Assembly (NCBI RefSeq): GCF_016429255.1
Contig: NZ_JAELUG010000013.1
Span: 18,756-82,755 of the forward strand
Direction: 5' to 3'
From: Rhizobium sp. ASV8
GTDB taxonomy: Bacteria; Pseudomonadota; Alphaproteobacteria; Rhizobiales; Rhizobiaceae
Length of the DNA: 64,000 nt
Position numbers and translations under genes: made by a program. Position 1 is the stretch's first letter, and the number at the start of each line of letters is the position of its first letter. The notes beneath the pieces are model-generated. The model had not been told where the DNA came from. It made no database searches and saw only the letters and a list, made by a program, of their open reading frames with translations. This document shows positions 47,403-56,212 of this stretch, piece by piece.

Positions 47403-48341
47403 CTATCTCTTTGGTATTTCAAAATCGAGTTGCCATTTCTGCCCAAGCAGGAGGTCATGCTCTTCCGGTTCAAGCACTTCAAAGCCACCGCCCGGGTAGA
47501 ACGTCAATTCTCCTATCCGAATCCATTCCGAAGACGCGTAGAAATCGACACGCACAAAATCGATATCGTGCGCAACGGCTTCCGCAACTGAAATCATCTC
47601 GTCAAGGCGCGCAGGGCGCGCAACATCGCCTGGATAGAGACCGAGGTAGTCTCGATCAAAGAACGGTAGTTTTTGCCAGTCCGGGGTATAGTTGCAGGAG
47701 TAGCCTCGACCGTTCTCGCGAATATCGATCTCAATATGTGAAACCTTGCCATTGAAGGTGAAGAGCCGATAGTCCCACGGAACACGTCCTTCGACGAGCA
47801 ACATGCTTTCGATCAAAATTCGAGGTTTGATATGCCTATAAGCCCATTCCCTGTTGTAGGATGCATGGTCGATCGCCAGCCACTCAGCAGAAGGATTATT
47901 CGCAAGCAGCCGATCCACATCGCCCTGTCCGTAGAGAAATAGCCCTACCCCGCTGGCGTGGGTGGGTTTAACGACGGCAGGCAATGAAATCTCAGACCAA
48001 TCCACATCGGCAAGGTCGGTGCCGACCCAGAGTGTCGGAACAACGTATTGGGGACCTACTCTTTCCGCGATTAGCTCCTTTGCATCCGCCTTATCCACAA
48101 AACGTGGCAGAAGCGGATTTCGATCATAAAGCTTGCGGGCCTGAATCTTCTCCGTGAGAGTTTCAGGCGAGGTCAGATTAGGAAATCTGCCGCGGATCAC
48201 GCGATACTTCAACGCACAATAAGCCTTGTCCGGCAGTGGCGACATGAGGCGCCATAGAAGATTGTGCGCACGCTCGCGCAACCCCTTCTGTAAATACCCG
48301 GGAATGAGGAACCCGTCTCGATCGACGGTTCTATCTGTCAT
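47403..48341 (-). CDS. TupA-like ATP-grasp protein (surface polysaccharide biosynthesis)
   Basis: 312-residue protein of the TupA-like ATP-grasp family, found in exopolysaccharide and teichuronopeptide loci where members are thought to attach amino acids or other groups to sugar acids. It contains NLTSPETLTEKIQARKLYDRNPLLP, FVDKADAKELIAERVG, LPAVVKPTHASGVGLFLYG (ATP-grasp Lys), PRILIESMLLVEGRVPWDYRLFTFNGKV and VRVDFYASSEWIRIGELTFYPGGG with the metal-binding acidic pair. Start is uncertain: ATG 48341, ATG 48350 and a TTG at 48362 are all without a clear ribosome site. It is divergent from the flippase gene. Confidence 0.82.
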   Translation of the reverse strand: MTDRTVDRDGFLIPGYLQKGLRERAHNLLWRLMSPLPDKAYCALKYRVIRGRFPNLTSPETLTEKIQARKLYDRNPLLPRFVDKADAKELIAERVGPQYVVPTLWVGTDLADVDWSEISLPAVVKPTHASGVGLFLYGQGDVDRLLANNPSAEWLAIDHASYNREWAYRHIKPRILIESMLLVEGRVPWDYRLFTFNGKVSHIEIDIRENGRGYSCNYTPDWQKLPFFDRDYLGLYPGDVARPARLDEMISVAEAVAHDIDFVRVDFYASSEWIRIGELTFYPGGGFEVLEPEEHDLLLGQKWQLDFEIPKR

Positions 48342-48433
48342 GGCGGCCATCTTGGATTTCAACTAGAACGCAAGTGAAAATTACCAGCCGGCCTTTAACA
48401 CAAGGTTATGCGACAGCCTTCAAGATAGACAAC

Positions 48434-49942
48434 ATGAGTGCTCCCGTGTCCAATCTCCTTAAGAGTTCGCTGATCAGCCTGGCGGCTACTTTGATTTCGC
48501 TGGTCGCCGGCTTTGCCAGCAGCGTCATCGCCGCTCGCTTACTCGGGCCGGCTGGATCAGGCAAAGTCGCCTATGCGTTGTGGATCGCAACCTCTGCTGC
48601 AGCCTTGGCGGATATGGGATTACCCCAGATGTTGCTGCGCAACACAGCGAGCCTCTCGGGCGATGGCGACACGTGGAAAACGTTGGTGCGGACGGCGTTC
48701 CGCAGCTTCATGATTTCAGTCGGGATGGTAGGCGTTGCCATACTGGCCTTTGCCGCAATCGTCTATGTTCAACGCGGCGCGCACCACGCCTGGCTCTGGA
48801 TCATCACCGGACTGCTGTTTCTAAGCTACGCATTCCATGTATTTTCAACCGCTGTCGCCCGTGGGCGAAATAGATTCGGTCAAACAGCAAGAACCACAGC
48901 TCTTGGCGGTATCCTGCAAATTCCGTTGGTTTTTGCCGGCGCATGGTTGCTTGGCCCGACGGGTGCCTTGATTGGATATGTCGCCCGTTACCTGCCGCAG
49001 GCGTTGCAATTGCGGGAGTACATCGACCGGGGCGTAGAGCTTTCACACGAAGTTCTGACTCCAGAAATGCGGCGCTACGGCCGTCACATTTGGTTGAGCG
49101 ATCTCATCGAGATCCTGGTGTTGTCGCGCATAGAGTTCCTATTTCTCGGCCTCTTTCTCTCATCGAACAGCATTGGATACTTCGCGGCCGCCCTCGGTCT
49201 GGCCGGTTTGATCGAACAGGTCATGCTGCAGATATCGCCCGCCTTGATCGTCAGCTTTACCGAGGCTCATGCAAAAGACGATAGACGGATGCTGGACGCT
49301 GCATATAGTCGCGTCATTCGCATCGTCGCTCTCGTGATGTTGCCGATCAGCTTCGGCGGCGCCGCAATTATGCCCGATCTGATGCCACTCATTTTCGGCG
49401 AAGCTTTTGACCCCGCGATCCCCGCTTCTGCGACTTTGCTCGCATTCGTCTGGCTGGCCGGATTATCCGTCATTCCTTGGGGTGTCATAGGCGCATCTGG
49501 GCACAGTATTCTTTTGCTACGTGTGCAGATCACAAGCGGCATATTGATGATTTTGTTACTGACGGCCTTGGTGCCGCTGATCGGGCTGCAGGGCGCTGCT
49601 ATTGCTCGAGCAGCAATCGTGACATTGACTTTTGCTCTACTGGGCTGGACCGCCTGGAAATATGTCGGGGTCTCCGTTCCGGTGAAAGCGTTGGCAAGAA
49701 CGGTGGTGGCCGCACTCCTTTGCGCGGCGGCAGCCGGGATCGGCATATACAGTTTCGACGGAGCGGCCGCGCTTGCGACTGCGATTCCAGCAGGAGCTGT
49801 CGTCTACATGCTTGCGATCCGCTTCCTACGCTTGGTCACACAGGAAGACGTAAAGATCCTGATCGATACGATCGGCAGCAAGTTGCCCAGCACATCTCGT
49901 CCCGTCGCCGACAAGCTCTTGACTTTTCTGGCACCACGGTAA
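48434..49942 (+). CDS. Polysaccharide flippase (Wzx/MOP superfamily)
   Basis: 502-residue membrane protein with about 12-14 transmembrane helices. The N-terminus (LLKSSLISLAATLISLVAGFASSVIAARLLGPAGSGKVAYALW) is the classical oligosaccharide flippase start, and GYFAAALGLAGLIEQVMLQISPALIVSF lies in the middle. It would flip lipid-linked repeating units across the inner membrane. ATG 48434 is used; a GTG at 48374 extends it by 20 residues without ribosome site. Its neighbours, a TupA-like protein, a glycosyltransferase and a lyase, define a small surface-polysaccharide group. No polymerase gene (Wzy) is visible here. Confidence 0.88.
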   Translation: MSAPVSNLLKSSLISLAATLISLVAGFASSVIAARLLGPAGSGKVAYALWIATSAAALADMGLPQMLLRNTASLSGDGDTWKTLVRTAFRSFMISVGMVGVAILAFAAIVYVQRGAHHAWLWIITGLLFLSYAFHVFSTAVARGRNRFGQTARTTALGGILQIPLVFAGAWLLGPTGALIGYVARYLPQALQLREYIDRGVELSHEVLTPEMRRYGRHIWLSDLIEILVLSRIEFLFLGLFLSSNSIGYFAAALGLAGLIEQVMLQISPALIVSFTEAHAKDDRRMLDAAYSRVIRIVALVMLPISFGGAAIMPDLMPLIFGEAFDPAIPASATLLAFVWLAGLSVIPWGVIGASGHSILLLRVQITSGILMILLLTALVPLIGLQGAAIARAAIVTLTFALLGWTAWKYVGVSVPVKALARTVVAALLCAAAAGIGIYSFDGAAALATAIPAGAVVYMLAIRFLRLVTQEDVKILIDTIGSKLPSTSRPVADKLLTFLAPR

Positions 49943-49947
49943 GGTCG

Positions 49948-51192
49948 TCATACGGTTCCGAAAGCTGCAGCCAAGGTTCTTTGGGCAACTTCGTCCCAAG
50001 TCATGATCCCGTCACGAAAGGTCGGCGAGCGCCGCATCGTGAGCGCCGCATCGACCTTCTCACGCCAGGCCGCCTCACCTTCGAGGCTGTATGCGATGCC
50101 GTTGGCCCGGGTAAAGGGAATGAGATCGGGTAACAGAACGGGCAAGCCACAATAGCTGTACTGTGCGAGCTTGAGGCTAGATTCCGCAAGATAAACCTCG
50201 TCCGCCGTCAGCCGATAAGGCGCGATACCAAAATCAGCATGCTGCAAATACGGTACGATGCTCTCAAAATCTCGTTCGCCGTAGATCACGACATTGGGCG
50301 GCGCCCATCCGTTCCAGGCTGCGCCAAAAACATGGAAATTCACATGCGGTGCAGCCGTCGCCATTGCGGCAACGGAAACCTGATCAAAAAGCATATTGCC
50401 GATTGAAACGGCATTGCGGCTACCGGGTTGATACGGGGAAAGCTGGACCCGATCGAACAGCTCGGCATCCACACCCTGAGGAATGACTTTCACCCTTCCG
50501 CCCGGCGGAAGCAAAGCTCCTAGTCGCTCAGACGGAACGCAAACAGCATCGAACCGACCGATCTGGGTAGCCTGGATATTTTGCAACGCAGGGGCCGCAC
50601 CAATGCTTCTCAGCAAATCACGACAAAAATAGAGCGTGCGGGCCTTCGGATTGACTCTCTTTACTTTGCTAAAGAAAGCAAGCGCCGAACCACTTTCGGC
50701 CAAGACTAGGTCCGCATTGGCAACGATGCGACGAGCAAAGCGCGGCAGATGACTGCCATAGAGACGGAAAAGCAGTGTGTTGGCTGCGTTCAAGAAGCGA
50801 TTCTTCGAGCTGAAGGCGTGTAGTGGCGGAAGATAGGCGCCTGCACTCAAATTGTTGCCAATCGTTTGAAAGCGGTTTGCCTGCTCCTGCGACAAGGCTC
50901 GGAAACGTGGCCGATCCTTAAGCAGGGTTAGCCAGCTATGACCTATCGTGAGAACATGAACGTCGTGCCCCTGGTGAGCCCAACGGGATGCAATGAAGTG
51001 GATCGACGCCTTGCGATAGCCGCTCAAGAAAGCGTGCGCCGTTAAAATCACGATTTTTCGTCGCGGCTCGACCTGATTTACGGCCGGCTCAGCTTCATTT
51101 TGTGCCAAAGGCTGCCCCCAACAGCGCCCATCAGCCGGTTTTCTCATCCCCGACATCAAAACATCGATAAGGCTGCAGCAACGAACCATCAT
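49948..51192 (-). CDS. Glycosyltransferase, GumK-like
   Basis: About 414-residue GT-B glycosyltransferase. IVILTAHAFLSGYRKASIHFIASRWAHQGHDVHVLTIGHSWL near the N-terminus resembles GumK, the xanthan glucuronosyltransferase. NADLVLAESGSALAFF, FDAVCVPSERLGALLP, VKVIPQGVDAELFDRV and a DFGIAPY/LKLAQYSYCGLPVLL nucleotide-sugar block complete the fold. Start is uncertain: ATG 51192 with AAGG 8 nt upstream is favoured, while a TTG at 51219 or later ATGs are possible. It probably adds a uronic acid or hexose to a lipid-linked exopolysaccharide intermediate. It converges with the flippase, 5 bp apart. Confidence 0.85.
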   Translation of the reverse strand: MMVRCCSLIDVLMSGMRKPADGRCWGQPLAQNEAEPAVNQVEPRRKIVILTAHAFLSGYRKASIHFIASRWAHQGHDVHVLTIGHSWLTLLKDRPRFRALSQEQANRFQTIGNNLSAGAYLPPLHAFSSKNRFLNAANTLLFRLYGSHLPRFARRIVANADLVLAESGSALAFFSKVKRVNPKARTLYFCRDLLRSIGAAPALQNIQATQIGRFDAVCVPSERLGALLPPGGRVKVIPQGVDAELFDRVQLSPYQPGSRNAVSIGNMLFDQVSVAAMATAAPHVNFHVFGAAWNGWAPPNVVIYGERDFESIVPYLQHADFGIAPYRLTADEVYLAESSLKLAQYSYCGLPVLLPDLIPFTRANGIAYSLEGEAAWREKVDAALTMRRSPTFRDGIMTWDEVAQRTLAAAFGTV

Positions 51193-51437
51193 GTCCGGAA
51201 CCTTGATAGCCGCAGCCAAGGTCCAATTTGCAGGATATGAACCGCAAAGCGTCTAACAGCCGGTTAAAGTTGAGCCTCCGACGATACAATAGATAGAACA
51301 AATATGGGAAGATCACGTACAATCGGCCGTAGCAGCCATTGATGACACGCGAAGCAATGTAGCTCTTGCTTGCTTGCGAACGGTGAACAGGTCATTGATA
51401 ACGCTTCCCGAATGTCCCGCCATAGGAATATCCCGGC

Positions 51438-52415
51438 ATGAATGCAAAATACGCGCTGCCCGCCATCCTGGCCTGCACTTGCACCAGCATGGCAACCCCG
51501 GCCCTGGCTGAAGATCCTGCACAAATGGTGCTGCGCGACAGCTTCGACGGCAAGGATTTCGCCCCATCCGGTCATCTCTACTATCGCGAGAACTTCGAGC
51601 AGAAGGCGGGAACGATCGAATTTCAATCCGATGTGAAGCGCTCGGGAACTGGGGCTCTCAAACTTAGCGTCAAGCCGTTCTGCCCTCCGGGTAAAGCAAA
51701 CTGCAGCGAAAGAGCAGAAATCTGGGAGCGCACGAAATACCGCGTCCCTTACGATCAGGGAGTTTGGTACGGCTTTGCCGTGAAATTCGCCGAACCCATC
51801 CCTTCAGGCGACCACCGCTACCTCATCGCGCAATGGAAGCGAGAAATTGGACCCAATGCAGAGGGAGACTTCAGTCCCTTTCTGGCCCTACGCCTCAACA
51901 ACGGCAAGCTCTTTGCCACAGTGGAAACCAACTATGTCGCTCCAATGGCGGGGACGGATAAGCAGGGGAACGATGGGAGAGCTTGCAATCAAAGCGAAAC
52001 GCCGGTCTGGTTCCGTCCCGACACCAATCAGATGCGCGCACTGGTCGCCACTGACAGCAATTGGACTGCAAGCGACGGTGAGGAATTCACAGGCTGCACC
52101 AGCGCCATTAAAGTAACAAATCGCGGAAACCAGCTGCCAACGCCGGCGTCAGGCTGGATAGACTTCGCGATATATAGCAAACCAGGACCAGATGGATCTG
52201 GACACATCGAGATATTCGCCAACAATAAATGGATTGTTACAGTTACTGGGCGCATTGGACATGCGGACAACGGACTTGGCAAGAATCAGTATTTTAAATT
52301 CGGCCCTTACCGTGCCGCCGACACCACTGTCTGGACCCTTTACTACGATGATTTTCGCCGTTCGCCGCATTGTGCAGACGTACTGGCAGATCCCAATCTC
52401 TGCCCAATGAAATAA
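51438..52415 (+). CDS. Secreted polysaccharide lyase (heparin lyase I/PL-like family)
   Basis: 325-residue exported protein with a signal peptide ending at ATPALAED. The beta-jelly-roll lyase family is suggested by GTGALKLSVKPFCPP, CSERAEIWERTKYRVPYDQGVWYGFAVKFAEPIPSGDHRYLIAQWKRE, FSPFLALRLNNGKLFATVE and GRIGHADNGLGKNQYFKFGPYR ending in WTLYYDDFRRS. It would cut an acidic polysaccharide, possibly the polymer made by the adjacent biosynthetic genes, to trim or release it. ATG 51438 has AGGA about 12 nt upstream. Even number of cysteines suggests disulfides. Confidence 0.88.
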   Translation: MNAKYALPAILACTCTSMATPALAEDPAQMVLRDSFDGKDFAPSGHLYYRENFEQKAGTIEFQSDVKRSGTGALKLSVKPFCPPGKANCSERAEIWERTKYRVPYDQGVWYGFAVKFAEPIPSGDHRYLIAQWKREIGPNAEGDFSPFLALRLNNGKLFATVETNYVAPMAGTDKQGNDGRACNQSETPVWFRPDTNQMRALVATDSNWTASDGEEFTGCTSAIKVTNRGNQLPTPASGWIDFAIYSKPGPDGSGHIEIFANNKWIVTVTGRIGHADNGLGKNQYFKFGPYRAADTTVWTLYYDDFRRSPHCADVLADPNLCPMK

Positions 52416-52543
52416 TCAGCAACCCAAAGCTGCTGGCGGTGAATAAAATTCGAAAAGCACTGCGAACTCTAAGTTTTTTGGTAACTGAACTGAACTTTTT
52501 TGCTTCTCGTTGGTTATCCTTTTTCGTGAAGGAGGCCACCGAA

Positions 52544-52840
52544 ATGCTTACCACCCATCGCGATTGCAAACATCACGTCAAAAGAAACGCAATTCCATCT
52601 CTGGGAGAGATAGAAGGGCGCGTTGCGGTCCTGGAAATTGTCGCTCAGTCCGCTTTGATACACGTCTTCGATGAAGGGGAAGTGGATATCGATGCTGCAT
52701 TTCTATCTCAAATGCGCAGGGCACTGCATCGTAAATGCAAGGAACTAAAGCTGGATGGCGAAGACACGGCATCAGCACTTTCATACGCGGAAGAATTAAT
52801 CGAAGCGGCGGTGCATTCGTCGCATCCAATTCATCAATAA
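52544..52840 (+). CDS. Small hypothetical protein (98 aa)
   Basis: 98-residue protein with an AAGGAGG ribosome site 8 nt before the ATG. The N-terminus is basic and Cys/His containing (HRDCKHHVKR), then the protein is mainly helical: GEIEGRVAVLEIVAQSALIHVF, IDAAFLSQMRRALHRKCKELKL, ALSYAEELIEAA. No recognised domain; cytosolic, no membrane segment. Composition is normal for the surroundings. A longer upstream start adds residues coded by the flank of the lyase gene and is not supported. Confidence 0.6.
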   Translation: MLTTHRDCKHHVKRNAIPSLGEIEGRVAVLEIVAQSALIHVFDEGEVDIDAAFLSQMRRALHRKCKELKLDGEDTASALSYAEELIEAAVHSSHPIHQ

Positions 52841-53142
52841 CAACTGCGACTCGAGGCTTGCTTTGTCTCGCACAGTGGCGCTGAGGTTTGAACTCGGCGT
52901 CCTTCTCTCCCTGTGCCACACAGGCCCCGTGACGAATTTCGGCACCCACTTCTGCCTTCAGGCCAGTAAAACCCCCAGTGCTGTATCATAAAGAAACTAC
53001 GTCGCATTACGGGACAGCATGGCTGTATCATCTCAGGCGCAAATTAACGCCGACAGGCGAACGCGATTGCAAATTTGGAAATTCACCGCAGTGTTCCCTA
53101 CGCCCGCCCCGGTTCACGCCCTAACCATGAATGGTCTAGCGA
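52841..53142. other. 302-bp gap with no recognised feature
   Basis: Neither strand shows a convincing coding sequence, hairpin terminator or repeat. Ordinary composition. Confidence 0.5.
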
Positions 53143-53349
53143 ATGTCTGTGATGATCCACACGCCTTTTTTCTCCGACGACATCGATGTGCTCGCCAGCG
53201 CCCTCTTTGCCTGGTGCGCAGAGCGCAGCATCAGACTGCAGAGCCAAGAAGGCCTATCTGCGGCAAATATAGCTATCAATCTCTACAACGCTGGCTACCA
53301 GACACAGGATCAGCTTCTTGGCGCCCTGCACGATCATGAGTTTCGCTAA
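53143..53349 (+). CDS. Small hypothetical protein (68 aa)
   Basis: 68-residue acidic, helical protein: FFSDDIDVLASALFAWCAERSI, LSAANIAINLYNAGYQTQDQLLGALHDH. It resembles a group of short conserved rhizobial proteins of similar length and pattern (FTPDDLDVL...W, ...LIDLYQAGV...), as judged from memory. No clear ribosome site before ATG 53143; ATG 53152 is an alternative start. Function unknown. Confidence 0.5.
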   Translation: MSVMIHTPFFSDDIDVLASALFAWCAERSIRLQSQEGLSAANIAINLYNAGYQTQDQLLGALHDHEFR

Positions 53350-53451
53350 CGCATAGCCACCCGATGGGGCATTCTCGCCAGATAGGAAAGAACACGCTAT
53401 TCTCTGGTTCGGTCCCGGCAACCGGGGCCGGCTTTCTTCAGGCTCTCGCCC

Positions 53452-54309
53452 TCATTGCGCCGCCGCTTTGCACAACGCCGCCGCGATGCAAGCACGTTCC
53501 TCAAGGATCCCGGCCCACTCGCCATCATAGTACGGCGAGTCATAAATCAGCGTGAATGGACCACGATAACCCGCCGCGTCAGAAAGCAAAACGCAGCGAA
53601 CGTAGTCCTCCACATCAAGACCGGCAGCTGGATAGTGCCCCTTGGCATGACATAGCTCGGCCCGTCCCATGATCTTGGCGAGGTCTTCATATTTGCCGGC
53701 ATGTTGCCAATTTCCAAAATCGCCATTGAGACCAACCCTTCCCCTCAAGTTGTCGAGGACACGATTGACTTCCGCTGGTCCCGGCAAGAGATCGAACCAA
53801 TTTTCGATTACCAGACGCACGCCCGCCGCCGAGGTGATTTCGGCAAGTTCTCCCAAATATTTTTCTGCCAAGGCCAGAGCGACATTGGTCGGTCGAGCCT
53901 TACCTGCAATCACCCGCATGTTCTCGGCTCCGAGAGAGACGGCAATATCCACCCAACCAGCCATCCACTCAGCATCACGCTGAGCGGTTTTGGGATCGCT
54001 AAGGTCTCCATCCTCGATCAGCAGTGTCTGAACCGTCACACCAGCCAACTCGGCAGCACGGCGAAACCGGGCGATGTAGTCGGGTAAGAGGCTCGGCAAA
54101 TGAAAGGAGCAGATCTCAATCCGAAATATGCCGCGCTCCGCACATTGCCGCGGCAAGTCAATCAATTCGATGGTTCCTGCGCCGTAAGTCGGTTGTCGAC
54201 TGCACGTCATGGGATCGGACGGCTTGTAAGGATAAGTACCGCCTAGCGCCCGGTGCAAAGACCAGGTCGAAATAGCAAAGCGATGGGTTAAATCAGGGGC
54301 TGTGGTCAA
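53452..54309 (-). CDS. Sugar phosphate isomerase/epimerase family TIM barrel
   Basis: 285-residue protein of the AP endonuclease 2-type TIM-barrel family. It shows FAISTWSLHRALGG, GTIELIDLPRQCAERGIFRIEICSFHLPSL (conserved Glu), VTVQTLLIEDGDLSDP, VRLVIENWFDLLPGP (metal Glu), GLNGDFGNWQHAG and ELCHAKGHYPAAGL (metal His) and a terminal FTLIYDSPYYDGEW. Such enzymes isomerise or epimerise ketoses, inosose or related sugars with a divalent metal. A TTG start at 54309 has GAGAGGG about 10 nt upstream. It stands alone and is the last typical chromosomal gene before the phage-derived segment. Confidence 0.87.
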   Translation of the reverse strand: MTTAPDLTHRFAISTWSLHRALGGTYPYKPSDPMTCSRQPTYGAGTIELIDLPRQCAERGIFRIEICSFHLPSLLPDYIARFRRAAELAGVTVQTLLIEDGDLSDPKTAQRDAEWMAGWVDIAVSLGAENMRVIAGKARPTNVALALAEKYLGELAEITSAAGVRLVIENWFDLLPGPAEVNRVLDNLRGRVGLNGDFGNWQHAGKYEDLAKIMGRAELCHAKGHYPAAGLDVEDYVRCVLLSDAAGYRGPFTLIYDSPYYDGEWAGILEERACIAAALCKAAAQ

Positions 54310-54462
54310 TTTCTTGTTTCCCTCTCCGTGTCGTCACTCCACACACGTATGGGTAAAACTAGATCAACCGCGAGCGTCAGCAACCGGAATCGCGCAAACT
54401 GCCCCCAGAATCGTGAATGCACGGCAATCTCAAATAGTCAGAGACTATGAACGAGCACGATG

Positions 54463-54792
54463 CTACCTGATCTCACGTCCGCCTTTGACCCAGCGCGAAA
54501 TGGCATCGAAAACCAGATCCGCAATCCACATGGCGCACATGCCGACGACAAAAGCAGTCGCGTTCATCGCCGCAACTTGCTCCTGAGGCAACGGCCAATT
54601 GATGGCCCGCAGGTAAAAAAGTGCCGGCTCGGTCATATAGGTCGCAGCCAACGCCCCACAAATCGGTGATGCCACGATCTCGCGTGTCGTATATCGGCGT
54701 CTCGAAAGACCCCGTAGAATCCCACCGGAGAGACCGGCGATGACGACCCCGGATTTGATGCCCAATGCATCCAGAAATTCGTGAATCGTCAT
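54463..54792 (-). CDS. Phage small membrane protein (holin-like)
   Basis: 109-residue protein with two or three hydrophobic helices (SGVVIAGLSGGILRGL, EIVASPICGALAATYM, AMNATAFVVGMCAMWIADLVFDAI) and a basic C-terminal tail (RWVKGGREIR). GGGAAGAG precedes the ATG. Position directly after another small membrane protein and the endolysin gene suggests a holin or antiholin role in phage lysis. Last gene of the phage segment. Confidence 0.65.
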   Translation of the reverse strand: MTIHEFLDALGIKSGVVIAGLSGGILRGLSRRRYTTREIVASPICGALAATYMTEPALFYLRAINWPLPQEQVAAMNATAFVVGMCAMWIADLVFDAISRWVKGGREIR

Positions 54793-54804
54793 TGCTCTTC
54801 CCTA

Positions 54805-55119
54805 TCAAATCTTGGGATTCTGGAAATCGGACGCCTCATCGTTCAAGGCATCGGCAGGAAGTCGGCCTCTTTTGCCGACGGGCGGTTGAGGCTTTATCAA
54901 TCCGGCGACACCGTCTCGCAGGATGTTAACGGCAATCTTCAGCGCGCCCAGAGCGGCAATTGCTGCCGCGGTGTAGCCCGGAGCGACGAAGGACTGCGAA
55001 CATTCCAATGAGCCATCAGCAAGCTGCGTACAGCCCGCCGCCAGGAGGATGGCAACGACCGACGCCGACACGGTGATCAGCACATTCAGAATATTATGAA
55101 GCGTATTTGTATTGAGCAT
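54805..55119 (-). CDS. Phage small membrane protein (holin-like)
   Basis: 104-residue protein with two hydrophobic segments, LNVLITVSASVVAILLAAGC (about 11-30) and VAPGYTAAAIAALGALKIAV (about 45-64), then a soluble basic tail (KPQPPVGKRGRLPADAL). The ATG at 55119 follows AAGGGGA and is preferred to the upstream in-frame start. The first segment ends in a Cys like a lipobox but without strong context. Between endolysin and the 109-residue membrane protein it completes a lysis cassette. Confidence 0.65.
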   Translation of the reverse strand: MLNTNTLHNILNVLITVSASVVAILLAAGCTQLADGSLECSQSFVAPGYTAAAIAALGALKIAVNILRDGVAGLIKPQPPVGKRGRLPADALNDEASDFQNPKI

Positions 55120-55284
55120 TTTTTCCCCTTGGGAATATGAGTGAATTTCAAACGAAGGCCGCGCCGGCGACTTTGATCCAACTCGCAATCACCTCGCGGA
55201 GCTGCGTCAAAGCATACGGCATTCGGGGAACGATCTCGTTGGAACGCCACTATGGCGATGCAGCAGCTTTACCTTGCGAGCTGG

Positions 55285-55917
55285 TCAACGTGCAGCTTCA
55301 AGGGCAGCAGCGAACTTCTTCGCGTAGCCTGCGATTTCCTCTGCCCGATCCGTACCGTTGACAATTCTACGGGCACCGATCCAATCAGTTGCCGTGGCGC
55401 TAAAATAGTCGCCGAGCTTCCTGCCGGTGAAGAGGCCATTGATCATGCCATCAAAAAGAATCTGAATAGCTTTGAGAGGATCAAGCGCCATCTCCGGATT
55501 GTCGGCAATGCCATACTTCAGATAGTTGTCGTATCCCGTGATCTGAACCAAGCCACGACCGCGATAACGCCACCCATCGCCACTTGTCTCGCTGCGATTG
55601 CCCATACGGTTCGCATAGGCTCGGTTGGCAATTCGCTGTGGCTGTCGAGCATAGTCAGCCGCCTGCTGTGCCGTGAAGTATTTGCGAAAAGTCGCGAGTA
55701 AGCCTGATGCCGAGTAATTGAGATTTTCCGACGCGGTGCACATGGAGTTGCCCGTCTCGTGGTAGGCGGTCGCCAGCATATAGGCGAGCCAACGACTGTC
55801 GAAAGGCTGAGCCCGCCATGCTGCCAGAATGGCTTCCATACCCTTGACCTGATGTGTCGACAGCTGACCATCGAACAGCGATGTGCGCGCCGCCGCGAAA
55901 AACTTCGCGTGATCCAT
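55285..55917 (-). CDS. Phage endolysin, GH19 chitinase/lysozyme-like
   Basis: 210-residue muralytic enzyme of the GH19-type phage lysozyme family. The acidic catalytic helix is in WLAYMLATAYHETGNSMCTASENLNY (Glu of YHETGN), followed by RGLVQITGYDNYLKYG and a terminal ATDWIGARRIVNGTDRAEEIAGYAKKF, which is characteristic of these endolysins. No signal peptide, so release to peptidoglycan would need a holin, of which two candidates lie immediately downstream. Confidence 0.9.
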   Translation of the reverse strand: MDHAKFFAAARTSLFDGQLSTHQVKGMEAILAAWRAQPFDSRWLAYMLATAYHETGNSMCTASENLNYSASGLLATFRKYFTAQQAADYARQPQRIANRAYANRMGNRSETSGDGWRYRGRGLVQITGYDNYLKYGIADNPEMALDPLKAIQILFDGMINGLFTGRKLGDYFSATATDWIGARRIVNGTDRAEEIAGYAKKFAAALEAAR

Positions 55918-56014
55918 AATGGTTTCCTCTGTGGATGAGACCCGCGGAGACCTTGCTCAGGCACAAAGCGGATCTAGTTTGCTAATTCCCAATGATTCTC
56001 AGGAGTTAGTGAGT

Positions 56015-56146
56015 TTGAGTTATGACTGGAGTGGCGTCAGAACACGACGTATCAGGGCGCTTAAGATTGGTGTTTCCGCAATAATCACAACCACAGCACT
56101 TGCCGTCCCCGCAGCGATCTTGCTTGGCGGACTGCATTGGAATTGA
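56015..56146 (+). CDS. Possible 43-residue membrane peptide
   Basis: Short ORF opposite to the phage genes. A TTG at 56015 is 9 nt after AGGAG. The peptide has a charged start (SYDWSGVRTRRIRALK) and one hydrophobic helix (IGVSAIITTTALAVPAAILLGGL). Start codon and strand make this weak; it might be a moron-type or regulatory peptide. Confidence 0.35.
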   Translation: MSYDWSGVRTRRIRALKIGVSAIITTTALAVPAAILLGGLHWN

Positions 56147-56166
56147 TGCGCTGTTGAAGTTCGCAT

Positions 56167-56212
56167 CCGCTTGCTTGGCGTTCCCGCGATATCGCGGATG
56201 GCAAGCAAGCGG
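56167..56212. repeat. Nested palindrome (cruciform-like) in the phage segment
   Basis: Outer arms CCGCTTGCTTG (56167-56177) / CAAGCAAGCGG (56202-56212) enclose a perfect 14-bp palindrome CCGCGATATCGCGG (56184-56197). CTTGCTTGGCG occurs again at 56119-56129, making an 11-bp direct repeat with 56170-56180. No T tract, so it is not a typical terminator. Confidence 0.75.
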
